This document shows, in pieces, positions 26,081-33,605 of a DNA stretch of 64,000 nucleotides. A program made the position numbers and the translations under genes. The stretch is from Sideroxydans lithotrophicus ES-1 (lineage in GTDB: Bacteria > Pseudomonadota > Gammaproteobacteria > Burkholderiales > Gallionellaceae), in NCBI RefSeq assembly GCF_000025705.1, contig NC_013959.1, positions 2,240,001 to 2,304,000 of the forward strand, in the 5' to 3' direction. The notes below the pieces were generated by a model, which was given only the letters and a program-made list of their open reading frames with translations, did not search any database and was not told the origin of the DNA. Each line of letters begins with the position of its first letter. The first letter of the stretch is position 1.

Positions 26081-29000
26081 GTGCTTTTCTCGTCCAAACA
26101 TTCCCGTCCGCGCTATTCGAACCTGCAGGGTTCGTCCGACGCACTGGCCCTGGCGCAATACGCCGTACAACACTCTCCGCTGGTGATCATCGCCGCCAAT
26201 GCGCTGGAGGCGCAGCGACTGGTGGAAGAAATCCCGTTTTTCGACCCCAAGCTCAGGGTTCATTTATTACCCGACTGGGAAACGCTGCCTTACGATCACT
26301 TCTCGCCGCACCAGGACCTGATCTCAGAGCGCTTGGCCACGCTGCACCATATCCGCAGCATCGGGCAACAAACCGCCCGCCCCTCTCCTCAATCCTCTCC
26401 CGCAAGCGGGAGAGGAAGCGAACGAGAGAATCAATCTTCAACCTCCGCCTGCGATGTCATCGTGGTGCCGATAACCACTGCGCTGTACCCGCTGCCGCCG
26501 GTTTCATACTTGGCCGCCTACACCTTCTTCCTGAAAAAGGGCGAACGCCTCGACCTCGACGCCTTCCGCCAGCAAATGACGCTGGCCGGCTACAACCACG
26601 TGCAGCAGGTACTCACCCCCGGCGAATACTGCGTGCGCGGCGGCATCATCGACCTGTTCGCCATGGGCAGCGTGCTGCCCTACCGCATCGACCTGTTCGA
26701 CGACGAGATCGAGACCATCGCCACTTTCGACGTCGATACCCAGCGCACCCTGTATCCGGTACCGGAGATACGCCTGCTGCCCGCGCGCGAGTTTCCGCTG
26801 GACGAGAAAGGCCAGGCCACCTTCCGCCAGAACTTCCGCGACCGCTTCGAGGGCGACCCGTCCAAATCCCGCATCTACAAGGATGTGAGCAAGGGCATCG
26901 CCCCGGCGGGCATCGAGTACTACCTGCCGCTGTTCTTCGACCAGACCGCGACGCTGTTCGACTACCTGCCGAAGATCGCCACACTGTGCCTGCATCACAA
27001 CGTGGACGAGGCTATCACCAGTTTCGGCAAGGATGCCGCCTCGCGTTACAACCTGCTGCGCGGCGACCCGCAGCATCCGCTGCTGGAGACGAAGGAGCTA
27101 TTCCTGGATGGGGAGCAGTTCTTCATCCGGGCGAAAGAGTTCGCGCGGATAGATGTGATTGCCGCGAGCGCTCCCTCACCCCTAGCCCCTCTCCCAGAGG
27201 GCGAGGGGAATTTAAGCTCCCTCTCCCCCGGGGAGGGGGTTGGGGTGAGGGAAGACTCTAAAAACACCACCCGCTGCTCGACCGCCGCAATCCCACCCAT
27301 CGCCGTGGATCGCCGCGCCGAAGTCCCCACGCAGAAGTTCGCCGACTTCCTGCGTGCTTATGCCGGACGCGTGCTGCTGCTCGCCGAAAGCCTCGGCCGC
27401 CGCGAGATCATGTCCGGCTACCTGAAGGAATACGGCCTCACGCCTGCCGTGTGCGAAGACTATGCTTCATTCCTCGCCGGCCAAGACAAGTTCATGCTCG
27501 GCGTCGGCCCGGTGCAGATCGGCTTCAGCCTTCCGGATGAACAGCTCGCCATCGTCACCGAGACCGAACTCTATGCCGCGCAACCCAGAAGCAGAGCCAA
27601 TCGCGCCGCCAGGAAGAGCAACGTCGAAGGCATGCTGCGCGACCTGTCCGAACTCAAGCCGGGCGACCCGGTGGTGCACGAGCAGCACGGCATCGCGCGC
27701 TACCGGGGGCTGGTGAACCTCGACCTCGGCGAAGGCGAGAACGAGTTCCTGCTGCTGGAATATGCGGGCGAGGATAAACTGTACGTGCCGGTCTCACAGC
27801 TGCACGTGATCAGCCGTTACAGCGGCGGCGCGGCGGAAGCCGCACCGCTGCACAAGCTGGGCAGCGGTGCGTGGGACAAGGCCAAGCGCCGCGCCATGCA
27901 GCAGGTGCGCGACACCGCCGCCGAACTGCTCAACATCTATGCCCAGCGCGCCACGCGCAAGGGCCATGCGTTCAAGCTCACCTACCACGACTATGAGGCG
28001 TTCGCCGCCGGCTTCGGCTTCGAGGAGACCGCCGACCAGGCCGCCGCCATCGAAGCCGTGCTGCTCGACCTGCAATCGGGAAAACCGATGGACCGCCTCA
28101 TTTGCGGCGATGTCGGTTTCGGCAAGACCGAGGTCGCGTTGCGTGCCGCCTTCGTTGCGGCCAGCGAAGGCAAGCAGGTAGCGGTACTGGTACCGACTAC
28201 GCTGCTGGCCGAACAGCATTTCCAGAACTTCTCCACCCGTTTCGCCGACTGGCCGATCAGGATCGCCGAACTGTCGCGCTTCCGCTCGGCCAAAGAGGTG
28301 ACGCAGGCACTGAAGGACTTGGCGGACGGCAAACTGGACATCGTCATCGGAACGCACAAGCTGATCCAGAAGGACGTGAAGTTCCACAACCTCGGCCTGG
28401 TCATCCTGGACGAGGAACACCGCTTCGGCGTACAGCAGAAAGAAAAACTGAAGGCATTGCGCGCCGAGGTCGACGTGCTCACGCTCACCGCCACGCCGAT
28501 CCCGCGCACGCTGGCGATGTCGCTGGAAGGCCTGCGTGACTTCTCGGTGATCGCCACTGCGCCGCAGCGCCGCCTTTCCATCAAGACCTTCGTCAGCGGC
28601 TTCAGCCAGGGTGTGATCCGCGAAGCCGTGCTGCGCGAACTCAAGCGCGGCGGACAGGTGTACTTCCTGCACAACGAGGTCGACACCATCGCCAACATGC
28701 TGGAGAAGCTGGAGACGCTGCTGCCGGAAGCGCGCATCCGCGTGGCCCACGGCCAGATGGGCGAACGCGACCTGGAAGCGGTGATGCGCGACTTCCACCA
28801 CCAGCGCTTCAACGTATTGCTGTGCTCCACCATCATCGAAACCGGCATCGACGTGCCCACCGCCAACACCATCATCATGAACCGCGCCGATCGCTTCGGC
28901 CTCGCGCAACTGCACCAGCTGCGCGGCCGCGTCGGTCGTTCGCACCACCAGGCCTATGCCTACCTGCTGGTGGACAGCATGGACGGCCTCACTGCACAGG

Positions 29001-29653
29001 CGAAAAAACGCCTCGAAGCGATCCAGGCCATGGAACAACTGGGCAGCGGCTTCTTCCTCGCCATGCACGACCTGGAGATACGCGGTGCCGGCGAAGTGCT
29101 GGGCGAATCGCAGAGCGGCGAGATGCAGGAGATCGGTTTCAGTTTGTATAACGACATGCTCGCTGCCGCCATCGCTTCGCTCAAGCAAGGCAAAGAACCA
29201 GACATGACACACCCGCTGGGCGTGACCACCGAGATCAACCTGCACACGCCCGCATTGCTGCCCAACGACTACTGCGGCGACATCCACCAGCGCCTGATCA
29301 TCTACAAGCGGCTGGCGAACTGCGACACACAGGAAGACCTGGACGACATGCAGCAGGAACTCATCGACCGCTTCGGCCTGCTGCCCGAACCCGCGCAGAC
29401 CCTGCTCGACAGCCACCGCCTGCGCATCCTCGCCAAGCCGCTCGGCATCAGCAAGGTGGACGCTTCAAGTGAAGCCATCGTGATCCAGTTCGTGCCGAAC
29501 CCGCCCATCGACCCGATGAAGGTCATCACCATGATCCAGAGCAAGCGGCATATCAAGATGGCGGGGCAGGACAAGCTGCGAATCGAGTTGAAGTATGGGG
29601 ATCTGCAGCAGCGGGTGTTGGCGGTCAGGAATTTCTTTGGGGAATTGAAGTAA
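26081..29653 (+). CDS. mfd: Transcription-repair coupling factor, with two in-frame repeat insertions
   Basis: 1190 aa from a GTG; E. coli Mfd has 1148. The UvrB-like module, RNA-polymerase-interacting segment (GDPVVHEQHGIARYRGL) and RecG-like motor (GDVGFGKTEVALRAAF, LDEEHRFG, TATPIPRTLAMS, QLRGRVGRS) are complete. Mfd removes stalled RNA polymerase and recruits UvrAB. Two segments look foreign: residues ~98-124 (Ser/Arg/Gly-rich, encoded by a palindrome at 26394-26415) and ~361-405 (around [15 protein letters not shown], encoded by the 79-bp inverted repeat at 27173-27251). Both keep the frame and sit at points where relatives have short loops. Confidence 0.95.
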   Translation: MLFSSKHSRPRYSNLQGSSDALALAQYAVQHSPLVIIAANALEAQRLVEEIPFFDPKLRVHLLPDWETLPYDHFSPHQDLISERLATLHHIRSIGQQTARPSPQSSPASGRGSERENQSSTSACDVIVVPITTALYPLPPVSYLAAYTFFLKKGERLDLDAFRQQMTLAGYNHVQQVLTPGEYCVRGGIIDLFAMGSVLPYRIDLFDDEIETIATFDVDTQRTLYPVPEIRLLPAREFPLDEKGQATFRQNFRDRFEGDPSKSRIYKDVSKGIAPAGIEYYLPLFFDQTATLFDYLPKIATLCLHHNVDEAITSFGKDAASRYNLLRGDPQHPLLETKELFLDGEQFFIRAKEFARIDVIAASAPSPLAPLPEGEGNLSSLSPGEGVGVREDSKNTTRCSTAAIPPIAVDRRAEVPTQKFADFLRAYAGRVLLLAESLGRREIMSGYLKEYGLTPAVCEDYASFLAGQDKFMLGVGPVQIGFSLPDEQLAIVTETELYAAQPRSRANRAARKSNVEGMLRDLSELKPGDPVVHEQHGIARYRGLVNLDLGEGENEFLLLEYAGEDKLYVPVSQLHVISRYSGGAAEAAPLHKLGSGAWDKAKRRAMQQVRDTAAELLNIYAQRATRKGHAFKLTYHDYEAFAAGFGFEETADQAAAIEAVLLDLQSGKPMDRLICGDVGFGKTEVALRAAFVAASEGKQVAVLVPTTLLAEQHFQNFSTRFADWPIRIAELSRFRSAKEVTQALKDLADGKLDIVIGTHKLIQKDVKFHNLGLVILDEEHRFGVQQKEKLKALRAEVDVLTLTATPIPRTLAMSLEGLRDFSVIATAPQRRLSIKTFVSGFSQGVIREAVLRELKRGGQVYFLHNEVDTIANMLEKLETLLPEARIRVAHGQMGERDLEAVMRDFHHQRFNVLLCSTIIETGIDVPTANTIIMNRADRFGLAQLHQLRGRVGRSHHQAYAYLLVDSMDGLTAQAKKRLEAIQAMEQLGSGFFLAMHDLEIRGAGEVLGESQSGEMQEIGFSLYNDMLAAAIASLKQGKEPDMTHPLGVTTEINLHTPALLPNDYCGDIHQRLIIYKRLANCDTQEDLDDMQQELIDRFGLLPEPAQTLLDSHRLRILAKPLGISKVDASSEAIVIQFVPNPPIDPMKVITMIQSKRHIKMAGQDKLRIELKYGDLQQRVLAVRNFFGELK
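26394..26415. repeat. Palindromic repeat inserted in frame in mfd (first)
   Basis: Two 10-bp arms, CCTCTCCCGC and GCGGGAGAGG, flank a 2-nt AA centre. The arms lie in a low-complexity CT/GA stretch (26380-26431) that encodes a tract unlike Mfd. The core CCCGCAAGCGGG recurs in the moxR-DUF58 gap (13343). Confidence 0.85.
27173..27251. repeat. 79-bp inverted repeat inserted in frame in mfd (second)
   Basis: The left arm, starting CCCTCACCCCTAGCCCCTC (27173-27195), is complementary to the right arm ending GGGGTTGGGGTGAGGG (27230-27251). Shorter palindromes lie inside. The same family occurs twice in mutS (53141-53178 and 53208-53242). It is a MITE-like or REP-like element by structure; no transposase is seen. 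Confidence 0.88.
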
Positions 29654-29659
29654 GTATTC

Positions 29660-29694
29660 AGCCCGTTCGGGCTGAGCCTGTCGAAGTATGAACG
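29660..29694. repeat. REP-like repeat directly after mfd
   Basis: The hairpin AGCCCG-TT-CGGGCT (29660-29673) is followed by GAGCCTGTCGAAG and a TGAACG end. This motif (TTCGGGCTGAGCCTGTCGAA) is widespread in proteobacterial intergenic regions. It begins 7 bp after the mfd stop and may also end transcription, though there is no T-run. Confidence 0.65.
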
Positions 29695-29814
29695 TTCCGC
29701 AAAACCAACACCGCCGGGGATTGCAGCGCCATATATCGAGCTAGTGATAAACGCTATCAGAAATATCCGCTAAAATGGCGCATCATCAGCCTCAACTGAG
29801 GAGTGTCGCCTGAT

Positions 29815-30066
29815 ATGTTCAGCCAACGCTTTCAACGTCCCGTTGTCGTTTCTGCCCATGCGCGAATACGCATGGAGGAACGAGAAATCAGCGATACGAT
29901 GCTGCTTGAGGTGATTGATTCGGGCGAAACGCGATACAAGGACACAACCCACTTGTGGGCGTTCAAGGAATTCCCGGCACGGCACGATAATTTGTTGTGC
30001 GCCATTCTGGTATTGGAAGATTGCGTGGTCGTTAAAACGGTCATGCACCATTTCACGGTTTTGTAG
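29815..30066 (+). CDS. DUF4258 small protein (possible toxin)
   Basis: 83 aa from the ATG at 29815 (GAGGAG 11 bases upstream); a GTG at 29803 is less likely. The DUF4258 pattern is visible: SAHARIRMEEREIS near the start and HDNLLCAILVLEDCVVVKTVMHHF at the end, an RNase-like alpha/beta fold resembling RelE/BrnT relatives. It is followed after 9 bp by a DUF2283 gene, a pairing repeatedly seen in predicted toxin-antitoxin modules. Activity is not established. Confidence 0.65.
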   Translation: MFSQRFQRPVVVSAHARIRMEEREISDTMLLEVIDSGETRYKDTTHLWAFKEFPARHDNLLCAILVLEDCVVVKTVMHHFTVL

Positions 30067-30075
30067 GAGGTTGCC

Positions 30076-30273
30076 ATGCACACTACTTATTTCGACGAAG
30101 ACGACATTCTCGTTATCCGACTTTCGGACAAACCGATCGTGCGCGAAGTTTCGCAAAACTGGAATACACACATCAGTTATGCCGAAGACGGTTCCACTGT
30201 TGAAGTGGTGCTGCTGGAGGCGCGCGCCAATGGTGCGTATCCGCTGGATGTTCAACACGCACGTGCAGCCTGA
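30076..30273 (+). CDS. DUF2283 small protein (possible antitoxin)
   Basis: 65 aa, ATG with TAGGAGG five bases upstream. It matches DUF2283 (YFDEDDILVIRLSDKP, REVSQNWNTHISYAEDGSTV, EVVLLEARA). Residues 1-50 form the small beta-domain, and the short C-terminal tail may contact the partner. It is translated right after the DUF4258 gene, so the two are probably co-regulated. Confidence 0.65.
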   Translation: MHTTYFDEDDILVIRLSDKPIVREVSQNWNTHISYAEDGSTVEVVLLEARANGAYPLDVQHARAA

Positions 30274-30378
30274 ATATTTCAGAATAAAACGCGATATACC
30301 TCAAATCGCCAGCATTATCCGGTTTGCTCAGTTTATTCATCATTCAATCAGGGGCAGGCTAAGGCCCGCCCCCTCTTC

Positions 30379-31227
30379 TTACATCGCCACTTTTACTGCT
30401 ACAGCCAACGGTGTCGTCGGCCTGCCGATGAGCTTGCTCAATTGATGGCTGTCGTCGAATAGCCCACCTTTGGATACGCCCGTGTCCGAATCGGAAAGCA
30501 AGTCGGCGACCGGTTCCGGCAACCCCACCTTGATCAGCACATTCTTGTACTCGGCTTCCAGCAGGTTCACGTAGCCGATGTCTTTTCCGGACTGACGCGA
30601 TATCTCTGCCGCCAGCTCAGCCAGCGTGTAAGCGCTATCGCCTGCCAGTTCATAGACTTTCCCGGATTGTCCATCTGCCGCGATCACAGCAACGTCGGCT
30701 TCCGCATAGTCGGCACGCGCGGCCGATGAGATGCGGCCATTGCCGGCGCAGCCATACACGGCGCCATGCGCCAGTGCGCCGGGGATACCTGCGGTGTAGT
30801 TCTCCGTGTACCAGCCATGGCGCAGCAATACGAAAGGCACGCCGGAGGCGCGGATATAAGCCTCGGTCTCCCTGTGTTCGGCGGCAAGCCCAAGCGGGGA
30901 AGTGTCGGCGCGCAACACGCTGGTATAAGCCAGCAGTTTCACACCTGCCTTTTTGGCTGCATCGATGACGGCTTTGTGCTGTTTCGCACGCTGACCGATC
31001 TCGCTGGACGAGATCAGCAGCACTTTGTCCGCGCCTTTCAGCGCTGCGTCCCAGCTTGCGGGCTGGTTGTAATCGGCAAAGCGCACTTGCACGCCCAATG
31101 CTGCAAGGTCTTTGGCCTTGTCCACATTGCGCACAGCGGCAACGATGCCCGAAGCCGGGACCTTCTTCAGCAATGCCTTGATAACCAGATGACCCAGTTG
31201 TCCGGTGGCTCCAGTGACGACGATCAT
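30379..31227 (-). CDS. qorB: NAD(P)H:quinone oxidoreductase, QorB/YtfG type
   Basis: 282 aa, NmrA-like atypical short-chain dehydrogenase. The nucleotide loop VTGATGQLGHLVI is at the N-terminus. The sequence follows E. coli YtfG (AAVRNVDKAKDLAALGVQVR, LLISSSEIGQRAKQH, LLRHGWYTENY). It reduces quinones with NADPH. It is divergent from an HxlR-family regulator with a palindrome in the gap, the same layout as the ytfG-ytfH pair of enterics. Confidence 0.88.
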   Translation of the reverse strand: MIVVTGATGQLGHLVIKALLKKVPASGIVAAVRNVDKAKDLAALGVQVRFADYNQPASWDAALKGADKVLLISSSEIGQRAKQHKAVIDAAKKAGVKLLAYTSVLRADTSPLGLAAEHRETEAYIRASGVPFVLLRHGWYTENYTAGIPGALAHGAVYGCAGNGRISSAARADYAEADVAVIAADGQSGKVYELAGDSAYTLAELAAEISRQSGKDIGYVNLLEAEYKNVLIKVGLPEPVADLLSDSDTGVSKGGLFDDSHQLSKLIGRPTTPLAVAVKVAM

Positions 31228-31285
31228 GATGTTTCCTTTCGTGATTTATAGTTAATGGATTGGTGAGCCGAAGCTTATCCTGTAC

Positions 31286-31302
31286 ACTTACTTTATGTAA
31301 GT
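31286..31302. promoter_or_regulatory. Candidate operator between qorB and the HxlR regulator
   Basis: ACTTAC-TTTAT-GTAAGT (31286-31302) is a perfect 6-bp inverted repeat in the 96-bp divergent gap. GTAC steps flank it (31282-31285 and 31302-31309). Further GTAAGT sits at 31315. HxlR proteins bind such AT-rich dyads as dimers; the assignment rests on position. Confidence 0.6.
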
Positions 31303-31323
31303 ACGTACAAAAAGGTAAGTGTC

Positions 31324-31713
31324 ATGCCACAAGTCAATTCGCGCATCTCGAAGATCGCCCAACGGCGGGGTGAGGTGTTTTCCGCCGCCTGCCCCTCGCG
31401 GGAGATACTCAATCACGTCACCAGCCGCTGGGGCGTGCTGGTACTGGTCGCATTGATGGAGGGAACCCACCGCTTCAGCGATCTGCGGCGCAAGATCGAC
31501 GGGGTGAGCGAGAAGATGCTGGCACAAACCCTGCAGCAACTCGAAAAGGACGGTTTCATCGACCGCGTATCCCTGCCGGTCGTGCCGCCGCATGTCGAGT
31601 ATTCGCTGACTCCATTGGGGGAGGCGATCGGCCGCCAGGTCGATTCGCTGATCGACTGGATCGAGACCAATCTGCCGAAGATCATGAAGGCGCAACAGGC
31701 ACGCCAGCAATGA
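31324..31713 (+). CDS. HxlR-family transcriptional regulator
   Basis: 129 aa, single HxlR winged helix. The signature Cys-Pro at CPSREILNHVTSRWGVLVL (residues ~22-40) is followed by RFSDLRRKIDGVSEKMLAQT and LEKDGFIDR, then the wing PHVEYSLTPLG. The single Cys22 is the residue used for redox or electrophile sensing in QorR/HypR relatives. It is divergent from qorB, which it probably represses. It starts 9 bp after a GGTAAG sequence. Confidence 0.9.
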   Translation: MPQVNSRISKIAQRRGEVFSAACPSREILNHVTSRWGVLVLVALMEGTHRFSDLRRKIDGVSEKMLAQTLQQLEKDGFIDRVSLPVVPPHVEYSLTPLGEAIGRQVDSLIDWIETNLPKIMKAQQARQQ

Positions 31714-31823
31714 GCGGGCGACCAATGCCCCGAGCGCAACTTCTTGCCGTGTTTGTCTGCCGTTGCATTAAAATGCAGCGCTTTTTTTGACTTTGGCGCG
31801 AATGCCCTCGCCGCAACAAAATA

Positions 31824-32660
31824 ATGAACCTGATCCTCCAAGCCACCCACGACATCCCCTCCGCCCAGGTCGAGCATCTTGCCCGGCTTTCCAGCGCGGC
31901 ACGTATCGAACAGGTCGCGACTCATCTGTATCGACTGACCGAAGCAAAGTTGCACGCCGAGATCGCCGCCTACTGTTTCGAACACCGGATCGATTACGGC
32001 TTTGTACCCCGCAACAAACGCCTTTCCGATTTCGGCCTGGTGGTGATGGACATGGATTCGACGCTGATCAGCATCGAGTGCATCGACGAGATCGCCGACA
32101 TGCAGGGGTTGAAGCCACAGGTGGCAGCGATCACCGAATCTGCGATGCGCGGCGAGATCGAGTTCGCCGAGAGCCTGCGCCGCCGCGTGGCATTGCTGGA
32201 AGGGCTGGACGAAGCCGCATTGCAGCGCGTGTATGACGAGCGCCTGCAGCTCAACCCCGGCGCGGAGATCATGCTGGCACAGTTGAAGCAGCATGGCGTC
32301 AGAACATTGCTGGTATCGGGCGGTTTCGTGTTCTTCACCGACCGGCTGAAGACGCGCCTCGGCCTCGATTTCACCCATGCCAACACGCTGGAGATCGTGG
32401 ATGGCAAGCTCACCGGAAAGGTGTCCGGCAAGATCGTCGATGCGCAAGGCAAGGCGGATTGGCTGAACCATGTGCGCGAAGAACTGGGACTGAAGCCCGA
32501 GCAAGTCATCGCGATGGGCGACGGCGCGAACGACCTGAAGATGATGGCTCAGGCCGGCGTGAGCATCGCCTATCACGCCAAACCGGTGGTGCGCGAGCAG
32601 GCCAGTTATGCGCTGAATTTCGTCGGCCTGGACGGTCTGGTGAATCTGTTGGGTAATTGA
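31824..32660 (+). CDS. serB: Phosphoserine phosphatase
   Basis: 278 aa. An N-terminal ~65-residue regulatory region is followed by the HAD core. Motif I is VVMDMDSTLI, the substrate Glu is in CIDEIADMQG, motif II is LLVSGGFVFFTDRL and motif IV is AMGDGANDLKMM. It makes serine from phosphoserine. It is preceded by a TGCATT-AA-AATGCA dyad (31764-31777). No other serine genes are nearby. Confidence 0.95.
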   Translation: MNLILQATHDIPSAQVEHLARLSSAARIEQVATHLYRLTEAKLHAEIAAYCFEHRIDYGFVPRNKRLSDFGLVVMDMDSTLISIECIDEIADMQGLKPQVAAITESAMRGEIEFAESLRRRVALLEGLDEAALQRVYDERLQLNPGAEIMLAQLKQHGVRTLLVSGGFVFFTDRLKTRLGLDFTHANTLEIVDGKLTGKVSGKIVDAQGKADWLNHVREELGLKPEQVIAMGDGANDLKMMAQAGVSIAYHAKPVVREQASYALNFVGLDGLVNLLGN

Positions 32661-32747
32661 AGCGCCCGGCCGCCACGTGCGGCTCAATCCCGTTTCGGTG
32701 TGATACAGTGCCTGCGCTCTTTCGCGAGCTAGCCCGGAAGGATATCC

Positions 32748-33314
32748 ATGCAGAACGTCATCTTGAGGTTGGTGGACGTACCTATCGCACGCATGTTCGT
32801 GCTGGCCGGCTTCATTTTCATGATGATCGCCGTGCTGGGCAAGATCGAGGGCAAGATCGAACCCGGCAGCTTTGGGCGCATAGGCGCCGCCATCCTGGGA
32901 GCCATCCTGATCGCGATCGGCATCTCCATGCAGTCTGACGAATCTCGCGACATATATGCCAAGGTCCCGCAGAGCGTGATCAGCGCCATACCAACCCGGA
33001 ACGTAGTCGCGATCACCCCTGCCAGCACAGCCTCGAACACCGAATCGAGCCTTATCAAGGTAACCTCTGCGACCTACGGGCGCAACTGCAATGCCAAACC
33101 GGGCAATGCCACGGCCCAGGTCGCCAAGGAATGCGATGGACACAACAATTGCGACTTCACCATCGACACGGCAGCACTGGAAGACCCGGCACCGAGCTGC
33201 AGCAAGGACTTCGCAGCAGAGTGGAAATGCGGCAATGGCAATGCGATCTATTCCGCTGCGCTGACCAGCCTCACCGGCAAGAATGACAAGCTGCACCTGA
33301 ACTGCGCCAACTGA
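32748..33314 (+). CDS. Membrane-anchored protein with a lectin-like Cys-rich domain
   Basis: 188 aa. Two N-terminal hydrophobic helices (RMFVLAGFIFMMIAVLG and IGAAILGAILIAIGISM) are followed by a Ser/Thr linker and a C-terminal domain (~105-188). That domain starts IKVTSATYGRNC, contains GHNNCDFTID, DPAPSCSKDF and EWKCGNGNAIYSA, and has six Cys. The spacing resembles the galactose-binding (SUEL-type) lectin domain and its bacterial relatives. It would face the periplasm, and a glycan ligand is inference. It lies 87 bp after serB. Confidence 0.6.
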   Translation: MQNVILRLVDVPIARMFVLAGFIFMMIAVLGKIEGKIEPGSFGRIGAAILGAILIAIGISMQSDESRDIYAKVPQSVISAIPTRNVVAITPASTASNTESSLIKVTSATYGRNCNAKPGNATAQVAKECDGHNNCDFTIDTAALEDPAPSCSKDFAAEWKCGNGNAIYSAALTSLTGKNDKLHLNCAN

Positions 33315-33486
33315 ACGTAGCTCCACCTGCACATCACCTTAATCCTGATCTTGGTGCAAGCGAAGTACCTGATAAAAATAACTTAAGTCCATATTTGCCA
33401 TTTTTATAATATGGTTATCAGATCTTTACTGATCCCGCTCCCGGCCAAAATCAGCCCTCAGCTCAATATTCCACTTAAGATTTCAC

Positions 33487-33515
33487 TTGAAATATATCTT
33501 TCGAGGTACTACAGT
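33487..33515 (+). promoter_or_regulatory. Predicted nrdJ promoter
   Basis: TTGAAA (33487-33492) and TACAGT (33510-33515) are separated by 17 bp, a plausible sigma-70 promoter. The -10 is overlapped by the first NrdR-like box. The 291-bp leader (33315-33605) also has a consensus TATAAT at 33415-33420 without a good -35. Confidence 0.5.
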
Positions 33516-33553
33516 TAGTCGCAAATCAGATGTCCGACCACTAGATATAGTGG
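33506..33553. promoter_or_regulatory. Pair of NrdR boxes upstream of nrdJ
   Basis: Box 2 (33538-33553, CCACTAGATATAGTGG) fits the 16-bp NrdR consensus core CwAtATaTwG at all but one position. Box 1 (33506-33521, GTACTACAGTTAGTCG) keeps the ACTA/TAGT half-sites. The starts are 32 bp apart, about three helical turns, as known for NrdR pairs. NrdR represses ribonucleotide reductase genes when dATP is high. The nrdR gene itself is not in the window. Confidence 0.75.
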
Positions 33554-33605
33554 TTTTTTGCTTTTCCGGCTGAAGCAAGCTGCGCGATCAAAGGGAGGTA
33601 CTATA

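Noticed and set aside
26394-27251. The mfd insertions as evidence of a pseudogene
   Set aside because: No stop or frameshift occurs and every helicase and polymerase-binding motif downstream is intact, so the gene appears functional.
29660-29694. Repeat after mfd as a Rho-independent terminator
   Set aside because: The stem is present but no U-run follows, and the sequence matches a widespread intergenic repeat; a terminator role stays only possible.
31413-33332. 639-codon open frame on the minus strand
   Set aside because: Crosses antisense over the HxlR regulator, serB and the lectin-like gene, all of which have family motifs.
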